DNA of 13,215 nt from Actinomycetota bacterium. GTDB lineage: Bacteria > Actinomycetota > Acidimicrobiia > IMCC26256 > BP-133. The position numbers and the translations under genes were made by a program. Position 1 is the first letter of the stretch; each line of letters opens with the position of its first letter. The notes beneath the pieces are model-generated. The model was not told where the DNA came from, made no database searches, and saw only the letters and a list, made by a program, of their open reading frames with translations. Below are positions 6,764 through 12,940 of the stretch, one piece after another. The stretch lies in NCBI GenBank assembly GCA_030838815.1, contig JAUZEX010000169.1, positions 1 to 13,215 on the forward strand, written 5' to 3'.

Positions 6764-7966
6764 ATGAGCGCCAGTGAACCGATCGGGCTGACCGACGACT
6801 GGGATCCGATGACACCGGAGAACTACGTGGATCCGGTCGGGGTGAACGGGACGTTGCGCCGAGATTGCCCGGTGGCCCACTCGAGCCAGTTCGGCGGGTT
6901 CTGGGCGCTGTTCAAGCGAGCCGACATCGTCGCCGCCACCAAGCAGACGGACACCTTCGTGTCCTCCCCGGCGATCACGGTGCCGCCGTTCAGTGTGGCC
7001 GATGCTCCCTGGATCCCACTGCAGTCGGATCCGCCGCAGCACCGTCAGTACCGCCGGATCATCAACCCGTTCTTCTTCGCCTCCCGCCTGGAGGGCTTCG
7101 AACCGGAACTCCGCCGCCTCACGAACGACTTCATCGACGAGTTCATCGAGCAGGGAGAGGCCGACCTCGTGGCGGAGCTCACGCTGCGGCTGCCGGCCAC
7201 CGCCATCTCCCTCCTCCTCGGCCTCCCGCTCGAGTCCTGGAAGATGCTTCACGACTGGACCGTCGCCATCATCGGCGCCGGCAACCGGGGAGACTTCGAG
7301 ACCGTCGGCCGCACCTACGGTGAGATGTTCGCCTTCGCCGACCAGTTGATGGAGGCGCGCCGGCAGAAGCCCGGAGAGGACGTCATGACCGCGCTCGTGA
7401 CCGGCGAGGTCGAGGGCCGCCCGCTCACTCAGGCGGAGATCCGCGGCGCCTTCGCCCTCCTGATCATCGCCGGCCACGAGACGACGTCCAACGCCATCAG
7501 CAACGCGCTCTACCTGTTCGCCACCGACCACAGCACCGCCGAGCGGCTGCGGACGGGGGGTATCGACGACACCGCGCTGGAGGAGATCGTGCGGTACTGC
7601 AACCCCGTCCAGGGGATGGGCCGCACGACGACCCGTGACGTCGAGGTCGGCGGACGGTGCATCCCGGGCGGGTCGTTGGTCGCCCTGATGTTCGGGTCCG
7701 GTTCCCGTGACGCCGACGAGTTCGCCCAGCCTGACGAGTTCGTCCCCGAGCGGTCGCCAAACCCCCACCTGACGTTCGGGTCGGGCCAGCACCGCTGCCT
7801 CGGTGAGCAGCTGGCCCGGATGGAGATCCGGATCGTGCTCGAGACGGTCCTCGAGCGCCTGCATCCGATCGAGCTGGCCGGCGACACGAAACCGGCGCTG
7901 TGGCCGTCGATCGGGTACCACGGGCTCCCGGTGCGGTTCGCACCGGGAACACGCCGGTCTGAGTGA
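6764..7966 (+). CDS. Cytochrome P450
   Basis: 400-residue complete bacterial P450 with canonical motifs: I-helix AGHETT (residues 236-241), ExxR in EEIVRYCNP, a PDEFVPERSPNPHLTFGSG segment, and the heme loop ending QHRCLGEQLAR with Cys345. The DPPQHRQYRRIINPFF motif of the C-helix region is also intact. ATG 6764 is preceded by a G6 run (6752-6758 region) acting as ribosome site; an ATG at 6739 is out of frame. It is first in an apparent unit with the ferredoxin at 8004, the diiron oxygenase at 8207 and the thiolase at 8953. A P450 directly followed by a [3Fe-4S] ferredoxin is a common actinobacterial redox pair, so that ferredoxin is the likely electron donor. Substrate unknown. Confidence 0.95.
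   Translation: MSASEPIGLTDDWDPMTPENYVDPVGVNGTLRRDCPVAHSSQFGGFWALFKRADIVAATKQTDTFVSSPAITVPPFSVADAPWIPLQSDPPQHRQYRRIINPFFFASRLEGFEPELRRLTNDFIDEFIEQGEADLVAELTLRLPATAISLLLGLPLESWKMLHDWTVAIIGAGNRGDFETVGRTYGEMFAFADQLMEARRQKPGEDVMTALVTGEVEGRPLTQAEIRGAFALLIIAGHETTSNAISNALYLFATDHSTAERLRTGGIDDTALEEIVRYCNPVQGMGRTTTRDVEVGGRCIPGGSLVALMFGSGSRDADEFAQPDEFVPERSPNPHLTFGSGQHRCLGEQLARMEIRIVLETVLERLHPIELAGDTKPALWPSIGYHGLPVRFAPGTRRSE
7926..7948 (+). other. Perfect 10-bp inverted repeat in the 3' end of the P450 gene
   Basis: TCCCGGTGCG (7926-7935), loop GTT, then CGCACCGGGA (7939-7948). It lies within the codons for the LPVRFAPG tail, 16 bases before the P450 stop and about 55 bases before the ferredoxin start. 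There is no T-tract, so a simple terminator is unlikely. It could stabilise or process the mRNA between P450 and ferredoxin, or attenuate downstream expression. The symmetry is directly visible; the role is inferred. Confidence 0.6.
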
Positions 7967-7988
7967 TAGTCTGACCAGAGAGTTAATT

Positions 7989-7997
7989 AAAGGAGGT
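7989..7997 (+). promoter_or_regulatory. Strong ribosome binding site fixing the ferredoxin GTG start
   Basis: AAAGGAGGT is a near-perfect anti-16S match, placed seven bases (counting from AGGAGG) before the GTG at 8004. It is the strongest ribosome site in the window and suggests high translation of the ferredoxin relative to its neighbours. Confidence 0.8.
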
Positions 7998-8003
7998 GGG
8001 GCA

Positions 8004-8201
8004 GTGGCGAGAGTCGAGGCACTGCACACGATGTGTGTCGGGCATGGCCTTTGCAGGGAAGTGGCCCCCGAGGTGTTCCGGCTGGACAAGTGGGGTTGTG
8101 TCGAGATCGTCGAGCCCGAGGTCCCGGCCGAGCTGCTCGAGCGGGCCAGGACGGGCGTGTACCGGTGCCCGGCCAAGGCACTGCTGATCGACGAGGGCTG
8201 A
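8004..8201 (+). CDS. Small [3Fe-4S]-type ferredoxin (P450 redox partner), copy 1
   Basis: 65-residue ferredoxin of the actinobacterial P450-associated family with the pattern CxxHxxC ... CP: Cys11, His14 in the variable position, Cys17, and Cys55-Pro56. Three cysteines plus a non-cysteine residue normally hold a [3Fe-4S] cluster in this family. An additional Cys32 occurs in KWGCVE. The start is GTG 8004, set by the strong ribosome site. It lies between a P450 and a diiron oxygenase, and could pass electrons to either. It is 49/65 identical, by my count, to the ferredoxin at 12410, with the same start (MARVEA) and end (CPAKALLIDEG), so the two are recent paralogues. The electron source may be the NuoF-like protein at 11220 (inference). 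Confidence 0.93.
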   Translation: MARVEALHTMCVGHGLCREVAPEVFRLDKWGCVEIVEPEVPAELLERARTGVYRCPAKALLIDEG

Positions 8202-8206
8202 CGACG

Positions 8207-8956
8207 ATGACGACAGCGGTTGAGAAGCCCATGCGCATCTACGGCCCCGGTCAGTTCGAGGCGGCCACGCTGCCCGACCACGACGAGTACCGCAACGCCA
8301 TCGTCAAGCTCCTCAAAGAGACGGGCGAGATGTCCTCGAATCCCGAGTACATGCGCCACACCAAGGAGCTTTTCGGCTTCGTCGACATGGCCCCCGGGCC
8401 GGCCGACCGCGTTCGCATCGCCGCCTACTACGCCGACGAGATGCGCCACGGCTACATCTTCGAAGGCCTGCTGACGGAGCTCGGCGTCGACACCACCGAC
8501 CCGAGCATGTACACCAGCATCGAAGCGCTGAACCTCCTCGGTGAGATCAAGACCTGGGAGAGCCTGGCCGTCTTCAACACCCTGCTCGACCGGGCCGGCG
8601 GGATGCAGCTGCTCGACTACGTCGACTCCAGCTACGGGCCCCTCGCCCGGGCCGGGGTCTTCGTCGGACGGGACGAGCGCGGCCACGCCGCCATGGGCCT
8701 CCAGCACCTGCGCGACGCCTGCCGCACCGAGGAGGGCCGGGCCCGCGCCCAGGACGCCCTGGACTACTGGTACCCGATCGCCCTCGACATGTTCGGCACC
8801 AGCACCGGGAAGCGGCAGTGGAAGTACATCGAGTGGGGGCTCAAGACCAAGAGCAACGAGGAGCTCCGCCAGGAGTACATCGCCGAGGTCGACCCGATCA
8901 TGGCCGCCTGCGGGCTCACCGTGCCCGACCCGATGGCCAACCGGAAGTTCGTATGA
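8207..8956 (+). CDS. PaaA-like diiron oxygenase (phenylacetyl-CoA epoxidase family)
   Basis: 249-residue ferritin-like protein resembling the PaaA/PaaC family (ring 1,2-phenylacetyl-CoA epoxidase subunits). Candidate iron ligands are in order: E78xxH81 in YYADEMRHGYIF, Glu118 in IKTWESL, and E157xxH160 in GRDERGHAAMG. The first-helix Glu is probably Glu48 or Glu54. Having both ExxH motifs fits a catalytic PaaA-like subunit rather than the structural PaaC, although the length is closer to PaaC. ATG 8207 follows the ferredoxin stop by five bases, with GAGGG upstream; an in-frame ATG lies eight codons on. No PaaB, C, D or E partner is present. It ends in a four-base overlap with an SCPx-type thiolase, suggesting an oxygenase acting on a CoA ester or lipid. 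Other ferritin-like oxygenases, such as desaturase-like ones, remain possible. Confidence 0.75.
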   Translation: MTTAVEKPMRIYGPGQFEAATLPDHDEYRNAIVKLLKETGEMSSNPEYMRHTKELFGFVDMAPGPADRVRIAAYYADEMRHGYIFEGLLTELGVDTTDPSMYTSIEALNLLGEIKTWESLAVFNTLLDRAGGMQLLDYVDSSYGPLARAGVFVGRDERGHAAMGLQHLRDACRTEEGRARAQDALDYWYPIALDMFGTSTGKRQWKYIEWGLKTKSNEELRQEYIAEVDPIMAACGLTVPDPMANRKFV

Positions 8957-10110
8957 GCGACGCCGCGGTCGTCGGTGTCGGGCTCACCCGGTTCGGCAAG
9001 TTCCCCGACCGCTCGCTCAAGGACCTCGCCGCCGAAGCGGTCCAGGCGGCGCTCAAGGACGCCGGCATCGACGGCAAGGACATCGGCGCCGCCTTCGGCT
9101 CCAACTCGCTGGCCGGTCTGCTGACCGGCCAGGAGTGCGTCCGGACCCAGACCGTGCTGGCCCCGCTCGGGATCCGCGGCATCCCGGTGGTGAACGTCGA
9201 GAACGCCTGCGCCAGCGGATCCACCGCCTTCCGCCTGGCCGTGCAGGCCGTGGCCAGCGGCGAGGCGCCGTACGCCCTGGCGGTCGGGTTCGAGAAGATG
9301 AGCCATCCCGACAAGGAGCGGACGTTCGCCGCCATCGGGGCGGCCAGCGATGTGGAGGAGGCCCCGCAGCACGAGGCCGGCCGTTCGTCGTTCATGGACA
9401 TCTACGCCGCCGAGGTGCGCGAGCACATGGAGCGGCACGGATCCACGGCCGAGGACTTCGCCCTGGTGGCGGTCAAGAACCACTATCACGGCTCGCTCAA
9501 CCCCTTTGCGCAGTACCGCAACGAGGTGACGGTCGACGAGGTGCTCTCGTCGCCGGCGGTCGTTCATCCGCTGACGCGCCTCATGTGCTCGCCGATCGGC
9601 GACGGGGCGGCCGCCCTGGTAATCGGACGGGCGGAGCGGCACCGGCGGGCGCCGGTGGTGGCTGCCACCGTCCTCCGGTCGGGGGCGTTCCCGGGCCGCG
9701 CCGACCACAACGACACCGTCGAGGCGGCCGCGGCCGCCTACGAGCAGGCCGGCCTCGGTCCCGACGACATGGATGTGGCCGAAGTGCACGACGCCGCCGC
9801 GCCGGCCGAGCTCATCGCCTGCGAGGACCTGCGCCTGGCGCCCCCCGGCGGGGGAGCGAAGCTCGTCCGTGAGGGCGCCACCCGCCTCGGCGGGCGGATC
9901 CCGGTCAACCCGTCCGGCGGTCTCGAGTCGCGCGGCCACCCGCTCGGCGCCACCGGCGTGGCCATGATCGGTGAGATCGCCCTCCATCTGCGGGGCGACG
10001 CCGGGCCCCGCCAGGTTGAAGGCGCCCGGATCGGGCTCGTCCACAACTCCGGCGGCCTGGTGGCCGGTTCCCCGGCCGCGGTGGCGGTGCACATCCTCCG
10101 CCAGCCGTAG
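8953..10110 (+). CDS. SCPx-type thiolase / lipid-transfer protein
   Basis: 385-residue thiolase-fold protein of the SCPx/Ltp group. Seen: nucleophile Cys86 in ENACASGSTAF, His279 in EVHDAAAPAEL, His329 in SRGHPLGATG, and a C-terminal VHNSGG where degradative thiolases carry their second cysteine. Loss of that cysteine is usual in the SCPx group, which cleaves 3-ketoacyl-CoAs of branched or sterol side chains; relatives such as Ltp2 act as aldolases with a DUF35 partner. No DUF35 protein is seen here. The start ATG 8953 overlaps the oxygenase stop (ATGA), so the two are coupled. Likely role: C-C cleavage in side-chain shortening of the CoA ester acted on upstream (inference). Confidence 0.92.
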   Translation: MSDAAVVGVGLTRFGKFPDRSLKDLAAEAVQAALKDAGIDGKDIGAAFGSNSLAGLLTGQECVRTQTVLAPLGIRGIPVVNVENACASGSTAFRLAVQAVASGEAPYALAVGFEKMSHPDKERTFAAIGAASDVEEAPQHEAGRSSFMDIYAAEVREHMERHGSTAEDFALVAVKNHYHGSLNPFAQYRNEVTVDEVLSSPAVVHPLTRLMCSPIGDGAAALVIGRAERHRRAPVVAATVLRSGAFPGRADHNDTVEAAAAAYEQAGLGPDDMDVAEVHDAAAPAELIACEDLRLAPPGGGAKLVREGATRLGGRIPVNPSGGLESRGHPLGATGVAMIGEIALHLRGDAGPRQVEGARIGLVHNSGGLVAGSPAAVAVHILRQP

Positions 10111-10121
10111 CGGGCGGGCGG

Positions 10122-10144
10122 CGGGCGTTTCAGCCCAGCGCCCG
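10122..10144. terminator. Possible stem-loop between convergent thiolase and LLM genes
   Basis: CGGGCG (10122-10127) can pair with CGCCCG (10139-10144) over an 11-base loop at the junction of the convergent genes. The 3' arm lies in the last codons of the minus-strand gene. No T-tract; weak evidence. Confidence 0.25.
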
Positions 10145-11068
10145 GGGAAGGGCACAGACGAGGTCGAGGTGCCGGTCGACGACGTCGTCCGGCATGCCGG
10201 CCACGCTGAGCCAGAAGAACAGATCGACCACCGGCCGATCGGCGACGAGCCGGCGTACCCGCTCGACGGCGTCGTCGGCGGTCACCACCTCGACCGCGGG
10301 GTACTGACCGGGCGGCCTGGCGCCGGCCCCCTCGGCGGCGTAGCGCCGGTACGACTCCGCCTGGTACGCCAGGTGGGGAGCGATGCGGGCCCGGGTGGCC
10401 TCGGGGTCGTCGGCCAGGACGAGGTTCATCGAACCGGCCAGTCGGGCGGCGTCGGGGCCGTGACCGCCCTCGACGAGTCCGTCGGTGTAGGCCGCTGTCA
10501 ACCCCGGCTGGAGCGTGAGGAGCCCGATGCCGAGGCGTCCGGCCAGGCGCGCCCCCCGGGGACCGAAGAAGCCGGCCCACAAAGGGATCGGGCTCTCGAC
10601 CGGTGGAGTCACTCGCCCGCTGGCCCAGAGCACCTGCAGCTCCAGGATCCGGGACTCCACCGTGGCGAAGCGCCGGGTGACGTCGGCACCGAAGGCCTCG
10701 AACTCCGGGACGCGGTACCCGGCTCCCACACCGAGCTCGAGCCGGCCGCCGCTGACGAGGTCGACGACGGCCGCCTCCTCGGCGATCTGCACCGCCGGGC
10801 GGAGGGGGGCGAGCAGGACGGCGGTGCCGATCCGGACGTGACGGGTCCGGGCGGCCACCGCCGCGGCGAAGGTCAGCGGCTGGGGCAGGTACCCGTCCTC
10901 GAAGAAGTGGTGCTCCGACAGCCAGACCGACGTGGCCCCCCGGCGCTCGGCCTCCTCGATCCACTCCAGGGACCGTGCGTAGTGGGCCGCCCATGGACGC
11001 CGCCATGCGGGCGGGTTCCGCAGGTCGAGGTAGATGCCGATCCGTGGTGCGCCCATCGGTGGTGTCAT
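10130..11068 (-). CDS. Luciferase-like (probably F420-dependent) oxidoreductase
   Basis: 312-residue TIM-barrel protein of the bacterial luciferase-like monooxygenase/F420 family. Characteristic segments: RIGIYLDLRNP at the N-terminus, WIEEAERRGATSVWLSEHHF, the HVRIGTAVLLAPLRPAVQIAEE strand-helix, and DLVSGGRLELGVGAGY. Actinobacterial members with the SEHHF motif and this length usually use F420 or FMN to oxidise or reduce alcohols, ketones or CoA-linked substrates. ATG 11068 has an AAAGGG element a little upstream; a second in-frame ATG lies four codons on. It is convergent with the thiolase and divergent from the NuoF-like gene, sharing the 151-base intergenic region that holds a dyad. Cofactor and substrate cannot be fixed from sequence. 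Confidence 0.9.
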   Translation of the reverse strand: MTPPMGAPRIGIYLDLRNPPAWRRPWAAHYARSLEWIEEAERRGATSVWLSEHHFFEDGYLPQPLTFAAAVAARTRHVRIGTAVLLAPLRPAVQIAEEAAVVDLVSGGRLELGVGAGYRVPEFEAFGADVTRRFATVESRILELQVLWASGRVTPPVESPIPLWAGFFGPRGARLAGRLGIGLLTLQPGLTAAYTDGLVEGGHGPDAARLAGSMNLVLADDPEATRARIAPHLAYQAESYRRYAAEGAGARPPGQYPAVEVVTADDAVERVRRLVADRPVVDLFFWLSVAGMPDDVVDRHLDLVCALPRALG

Positions 11069-11128
11069 GGCGATGCCCTTTCCACGTTTCCGGCCGGTAA
11101 CCTCGGCCGCGGAGGGCCGGTCACCGCA

Positions 11129-11169
11129 TTGACGCAGCGCCCCACAATCATTAACCTTTCAGTCAGTTT
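11129..11169 (+). promoter_or_regulatory. Promoter and overlapping operator dyad (copy 3) before NuoF-like operon
   Basis: TTGACG (11129-11134), 17-base spacer, TAACCT (11152-11157). The dyad TAAC-N10-GTTT (11152-11169) starts at the -10 and runs over the expected transcription start. The arrangement is identical to that at 12857-12897. The predicted start is roughly 55 bases before the ATG at 11220. Because the region is divergent, the same site could also affect the LLM gene. Confidence 0.6.
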
Positions 11170-11219
11170 ATCCATGCTCCTGGGGGCGAAGGCGTCATGC
11201 ACAGCGGTAGGGCCAGCCG

Positions 11220-12410
11220 ATGACGACCGACGCCGCGGTCATGGCCGGCGTCCGGCTGCTCGACACCGCCGGCGAGCCCGGCGCCGGCCTCCGCTACGCG
11301 GTGGCCGAACCGGAGGCGGCGCTGGAGGCGATCGCCGCCGCCGATGTCCGGGGTCGGGGCGGCGCCAACTTCCCGGCGGCCCTCAAGTGGCGGGCGGCCC
11401 TGCGCGAGCGGGGGCCGAGGGTCGTCATCGGCAACGGCGGGGAGCACGAGCCGGGCAGCCAGAAGGATGCCGTCCTGCTCCGACGCCACCCCGAACTCGT
11501 CATCGAGGGCCTCCTGGCGGCGGGCACGATTCTCGGGGCGGGCAAGACGATCCTGCTCCTCGACGGCCGGCTGGCGCCGTTGGCGGAGCGTCTCCGGGAG
11601 ATCGCCGACGGCTTCGGTCCCGCCCATCTCGGGCTGCCGGCACCGGAGATCGTGATCGGGCCCGAGGAGTACCTGGTCGGCGAGGAGACCGCCCTCATCG
11701 AGGTGCTGGAGCGCAAGCCGGCCAAGCCGCGGTTCCGGCCGCCGCTGCCGGTGGTGAAGGGCTACCTCGGCTACCCGACCGTGGTGCAGAACATCGAGAC
11801 GCTGGCCAACTGCGCCTGGGTCCTGCGCCGGATCGCCGAGGACCCCGCCGCCGCGCCCGCCGTGGACACGTTCCTGTGGACCGTGTGGGGCCCGCAGCGT
11901 GAAGCCGTGGTGGGGGAGTCCCCGATCGGGACGACCATCGGCGCCGTCCTGCAGGCCGCCGGCGTCGAGGCGTGGAAGGGCGTGACGCTGGGCGGGTTCT
12001 CCGGCGGAGCGGTCAGCGCCGCCGAGTCCGATCTCGCCCTCGAACCGGCCCGCCTGGCCGAACACGGTCTGTCGCTCGGCTGCGGATCCTTCCGGGTGAT
12101 CGACCCCGGCGCCTGCGCCGGGGCGCTGGCCCAGGAGGTCATGGAGTTCTTCCTCGCCGCGTCGTGCGGGCAGTGCGTTCCCTGCAAGGCCGGCCTGGGT
12201 GACGCCGCCCGGGTGCTGGCGGGAAGGAGAGGACGCAAGGTGAGCGACCTCACCGACATGCTCGACATGTTCTCCGAACTGGAGGGGAGGGGCGTCTGCC
12301 GGCTTCCCGACGGGGGCATCGTGACCACGCGGGCGCTGCACCGCCGGTTCGGGGACGACATCCAGGCCCACGCCGAGCGGCGCTGCGGCTGTGGAAGAGA
12401 GGTGGGCTGA
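11220..12410 (+). CDS. NuoF-like NADH-binding flavoprotein with [4Fe-4S] motif
   Basis: 396-residue relative of complex I subunit NuoF and other NADH-binding FMN/Fe-S proteins. Domains in order: FMN/NADH region with GRGGANFP (45-52), GNGGEHEPGSQKD (71-83) and YLVGEETALIE (151-161), each recognisable against NuoF; an SLBB-like stretch around 230-265; and a C-terminal cluster domain with CGQCVPC (Cys316, 319, 322) and Cys360 for one [4Fe-4S]. An extra CGC (389-391) sits near the end. No nuoE, nuoG or other complex I gene is adjacent, so it is not part of a Nuo operon. Instead it overlaps by one base a P450-type ferredoxin, followed by another. I infer NADH:ferredoxin oxidoreductase activity feeding the oxygenases here. 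ATG 11220 lacks a strong ribosome site (only GGTAGGG), but no better in-frame start is seen. Confidence 0.88.
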   Translation: MTTDAAVMAGVRLLDTAGEPGAGLRYAVAEPEAALEAIAAADVRGRGGANFPAALKWRAALRERGPRVVIGNGGEHEPGSQKDAVLLRRHPELVIEGLLAAGTILGAGKTILLLDGRLAPLAERLREIADGFGPAHLGLPAPEIVIGPEEYLVGEETALIEVLERKPAKPRFRPPLPVVKGYLGYPTVVQNIETLANCAWVLRRIAEDPAAAPAVDTFLWTVWGPQREAVVGESPIGTTIGAVLQAAGVEAWKGVTLGGFSGGAVSAAESDLALEPARLAEHGLSLGCGSFRVIDPGACAGALAQEVMEFFLAASCGQCVPCKAGLGDAARVLAGRRGRKVSDLTDMLDMFSELEGRGVCRLPDGGIVTTRALHRRFGDDIQAHAERRCGCGREVG

Positions 12411-12607
12411 TGGCGCGTGTGGAAGCGATTCACCCCATGTGCCTCGGGCACGGGCTGTGCGAGGAGAACGCCCCCGAGGTGTTCCGGGTCGACAAGTGGG
12501 GCTGCGTCGAGGTGCTGGACGGGGACGTGCCGCCCGAACTGGTGGCCCGGGCCCGTAATGCGGTCTACCGCTGCCCCGCCAAGGCGCTCCTGATCGACGA
12601 GGGCTGA
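12410..12607 (+). CDS. Small [3Fe-4S]-type ferredoxin, copy 2
   Basis: 65-residue ferredoxin with Cys11, His14, Cys17, extra Cys32 and Cys55-Pro56, the same layout as the one at 8004 (49 of 65 residues identical). Its ATG overlaps the NuoF-like stop by one base (TGATG), with a GAGAGGTGGG ribosome site inside the upstream gene, so synthesis is coupled. This physical link makes it the best candidate acceptor of electrons from the NuoF-like protein. It may then serve the P450s, in parallel with or instead of copy 1 (inference). Confidence 0.92.
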   Translation: MARVEAIHPMCLGHGLCEENAPEVFRVDKWGCVEVLDGDVPPELVARARNAVYRCPAKALLIDEG

Positions 12608-12611
12608 CGGG

Positions 12612-12830
12612 ATGGCATCACCGCCCGTCGGTGTGAAGGTCAACCTGGCCCGGTGCACAGGGGCGGAGGACTGCGTCCGGATCTGTCCCGAGGTCTTCGA
12701 GATGGACCGCTACGGCTACCCCATGGTCCGGGCCTTCGACGGCGAGGACCGCGAGATCCGCACCCGGCTGCGTGAAGCGGTCGCCCGCTGCCCGGAAGGC
12801 GCCATCGTCATCCTCGACTCCGCCCGCTGA
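12612..12830 (+). CDS. Small ferredoxin with additional cysteine, third in window
   Basis: 72-residue ferredoxin. The pattern is CTGAEDC (Cys15, Ala18 in the variable position, Cys21), Cys25 in RICPEVF, and Cys60-Pro61. Cys15, 21 and 60 would hold a [3Fe-4S] cluster in this family; Cys25 replaces the Ala commonly found before PEVF and leaves the exact cluster type open. It is clearly diverged from the other two: different N-terminus, and YGYPMV in place of WGCVE. The ATG is four bases after the previous stop, so it is the third gene of the NuoF-like operon. Having two different ferredoxins behind one flavoprotein suggests separate oxygenase clients (inference). Confidence 0.9.
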   Translation: MASPPVGVKVNLARCTGAEDCVRICPEVFEMDRYGYPMVRAFDGEDREIRTRLREAVARCPEGAIVILDSAR

Positions 12831-12856
12831 CCGCCGGCGGCGGGGGCGGGGTGGCG

Positions 12857-12897
12857 TTGACGGGGGCTGTCGCATTGATTAACCTGACAGACAGTTA
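12857..12897 (+). promoter_or_regulatory. Promoter and overlapping operator dyad (copy 4)
   Basis: TTGACG (12857-12862), 17-base spacer, TAACCT (12880-12885), then the dyad TAAC-N10-GTTA over 12880-12897, the most symmetric copy in the window. Its inner part also shows a near-palindrome, CTGxCxGxCAG on the minus strand. It would drive the membrane-anchored protein starting at 12941. Confidence 0.6.
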
Positions 12898-12940
12898 TTG
12901 AACTCGCAAGGGAAATCGCAGCGAAATAATCGGGGGGACT

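Noticed and set aside
6644..8707. Long minus-strand open frame (about 687 codons) opposite P450, ferredoxin and oxygenase
   Set aside because: Shadow of three clear plus-strand genes; the translation shows no recognisable motif and is dominated by composition bias.
8764..10155. Minus-strand open frame of about 463 codons opposite the thiolase
   Set aside because: Antisense to a thiolase with all catalytic motifs; no family features of its own.
9971..11902. Long plus-strand open frame (about 643 codons) across the thiolase end, LLM gene and NuoF-like start
   Set aside because: It spans three real genes in other frames or on the other strand and has low-complexity Arg/Gly/Ala composition.
11163..12371. 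Minus-strand open frame of about 402 codons opposite the NuoF-like gene
   Set aside because: Antisense shadow of a gene with clear FMN and Fe-S motifs.
11220..12410. Part of a complex I (nuo) operon
   Set aside because: No nuoE, nuoG or other nuo genes adjoin it; it is followed by P450-type ferredoxins instead.
12831..12840. CCGCCGGCGG palindrome right after the third ferredoxin stop, as a terminator
   Set aside because: Perfectly palindromic but leaves almost no stem once a loop is allowed, and has no T-tract; expected by chance in this GC-rich DNA.
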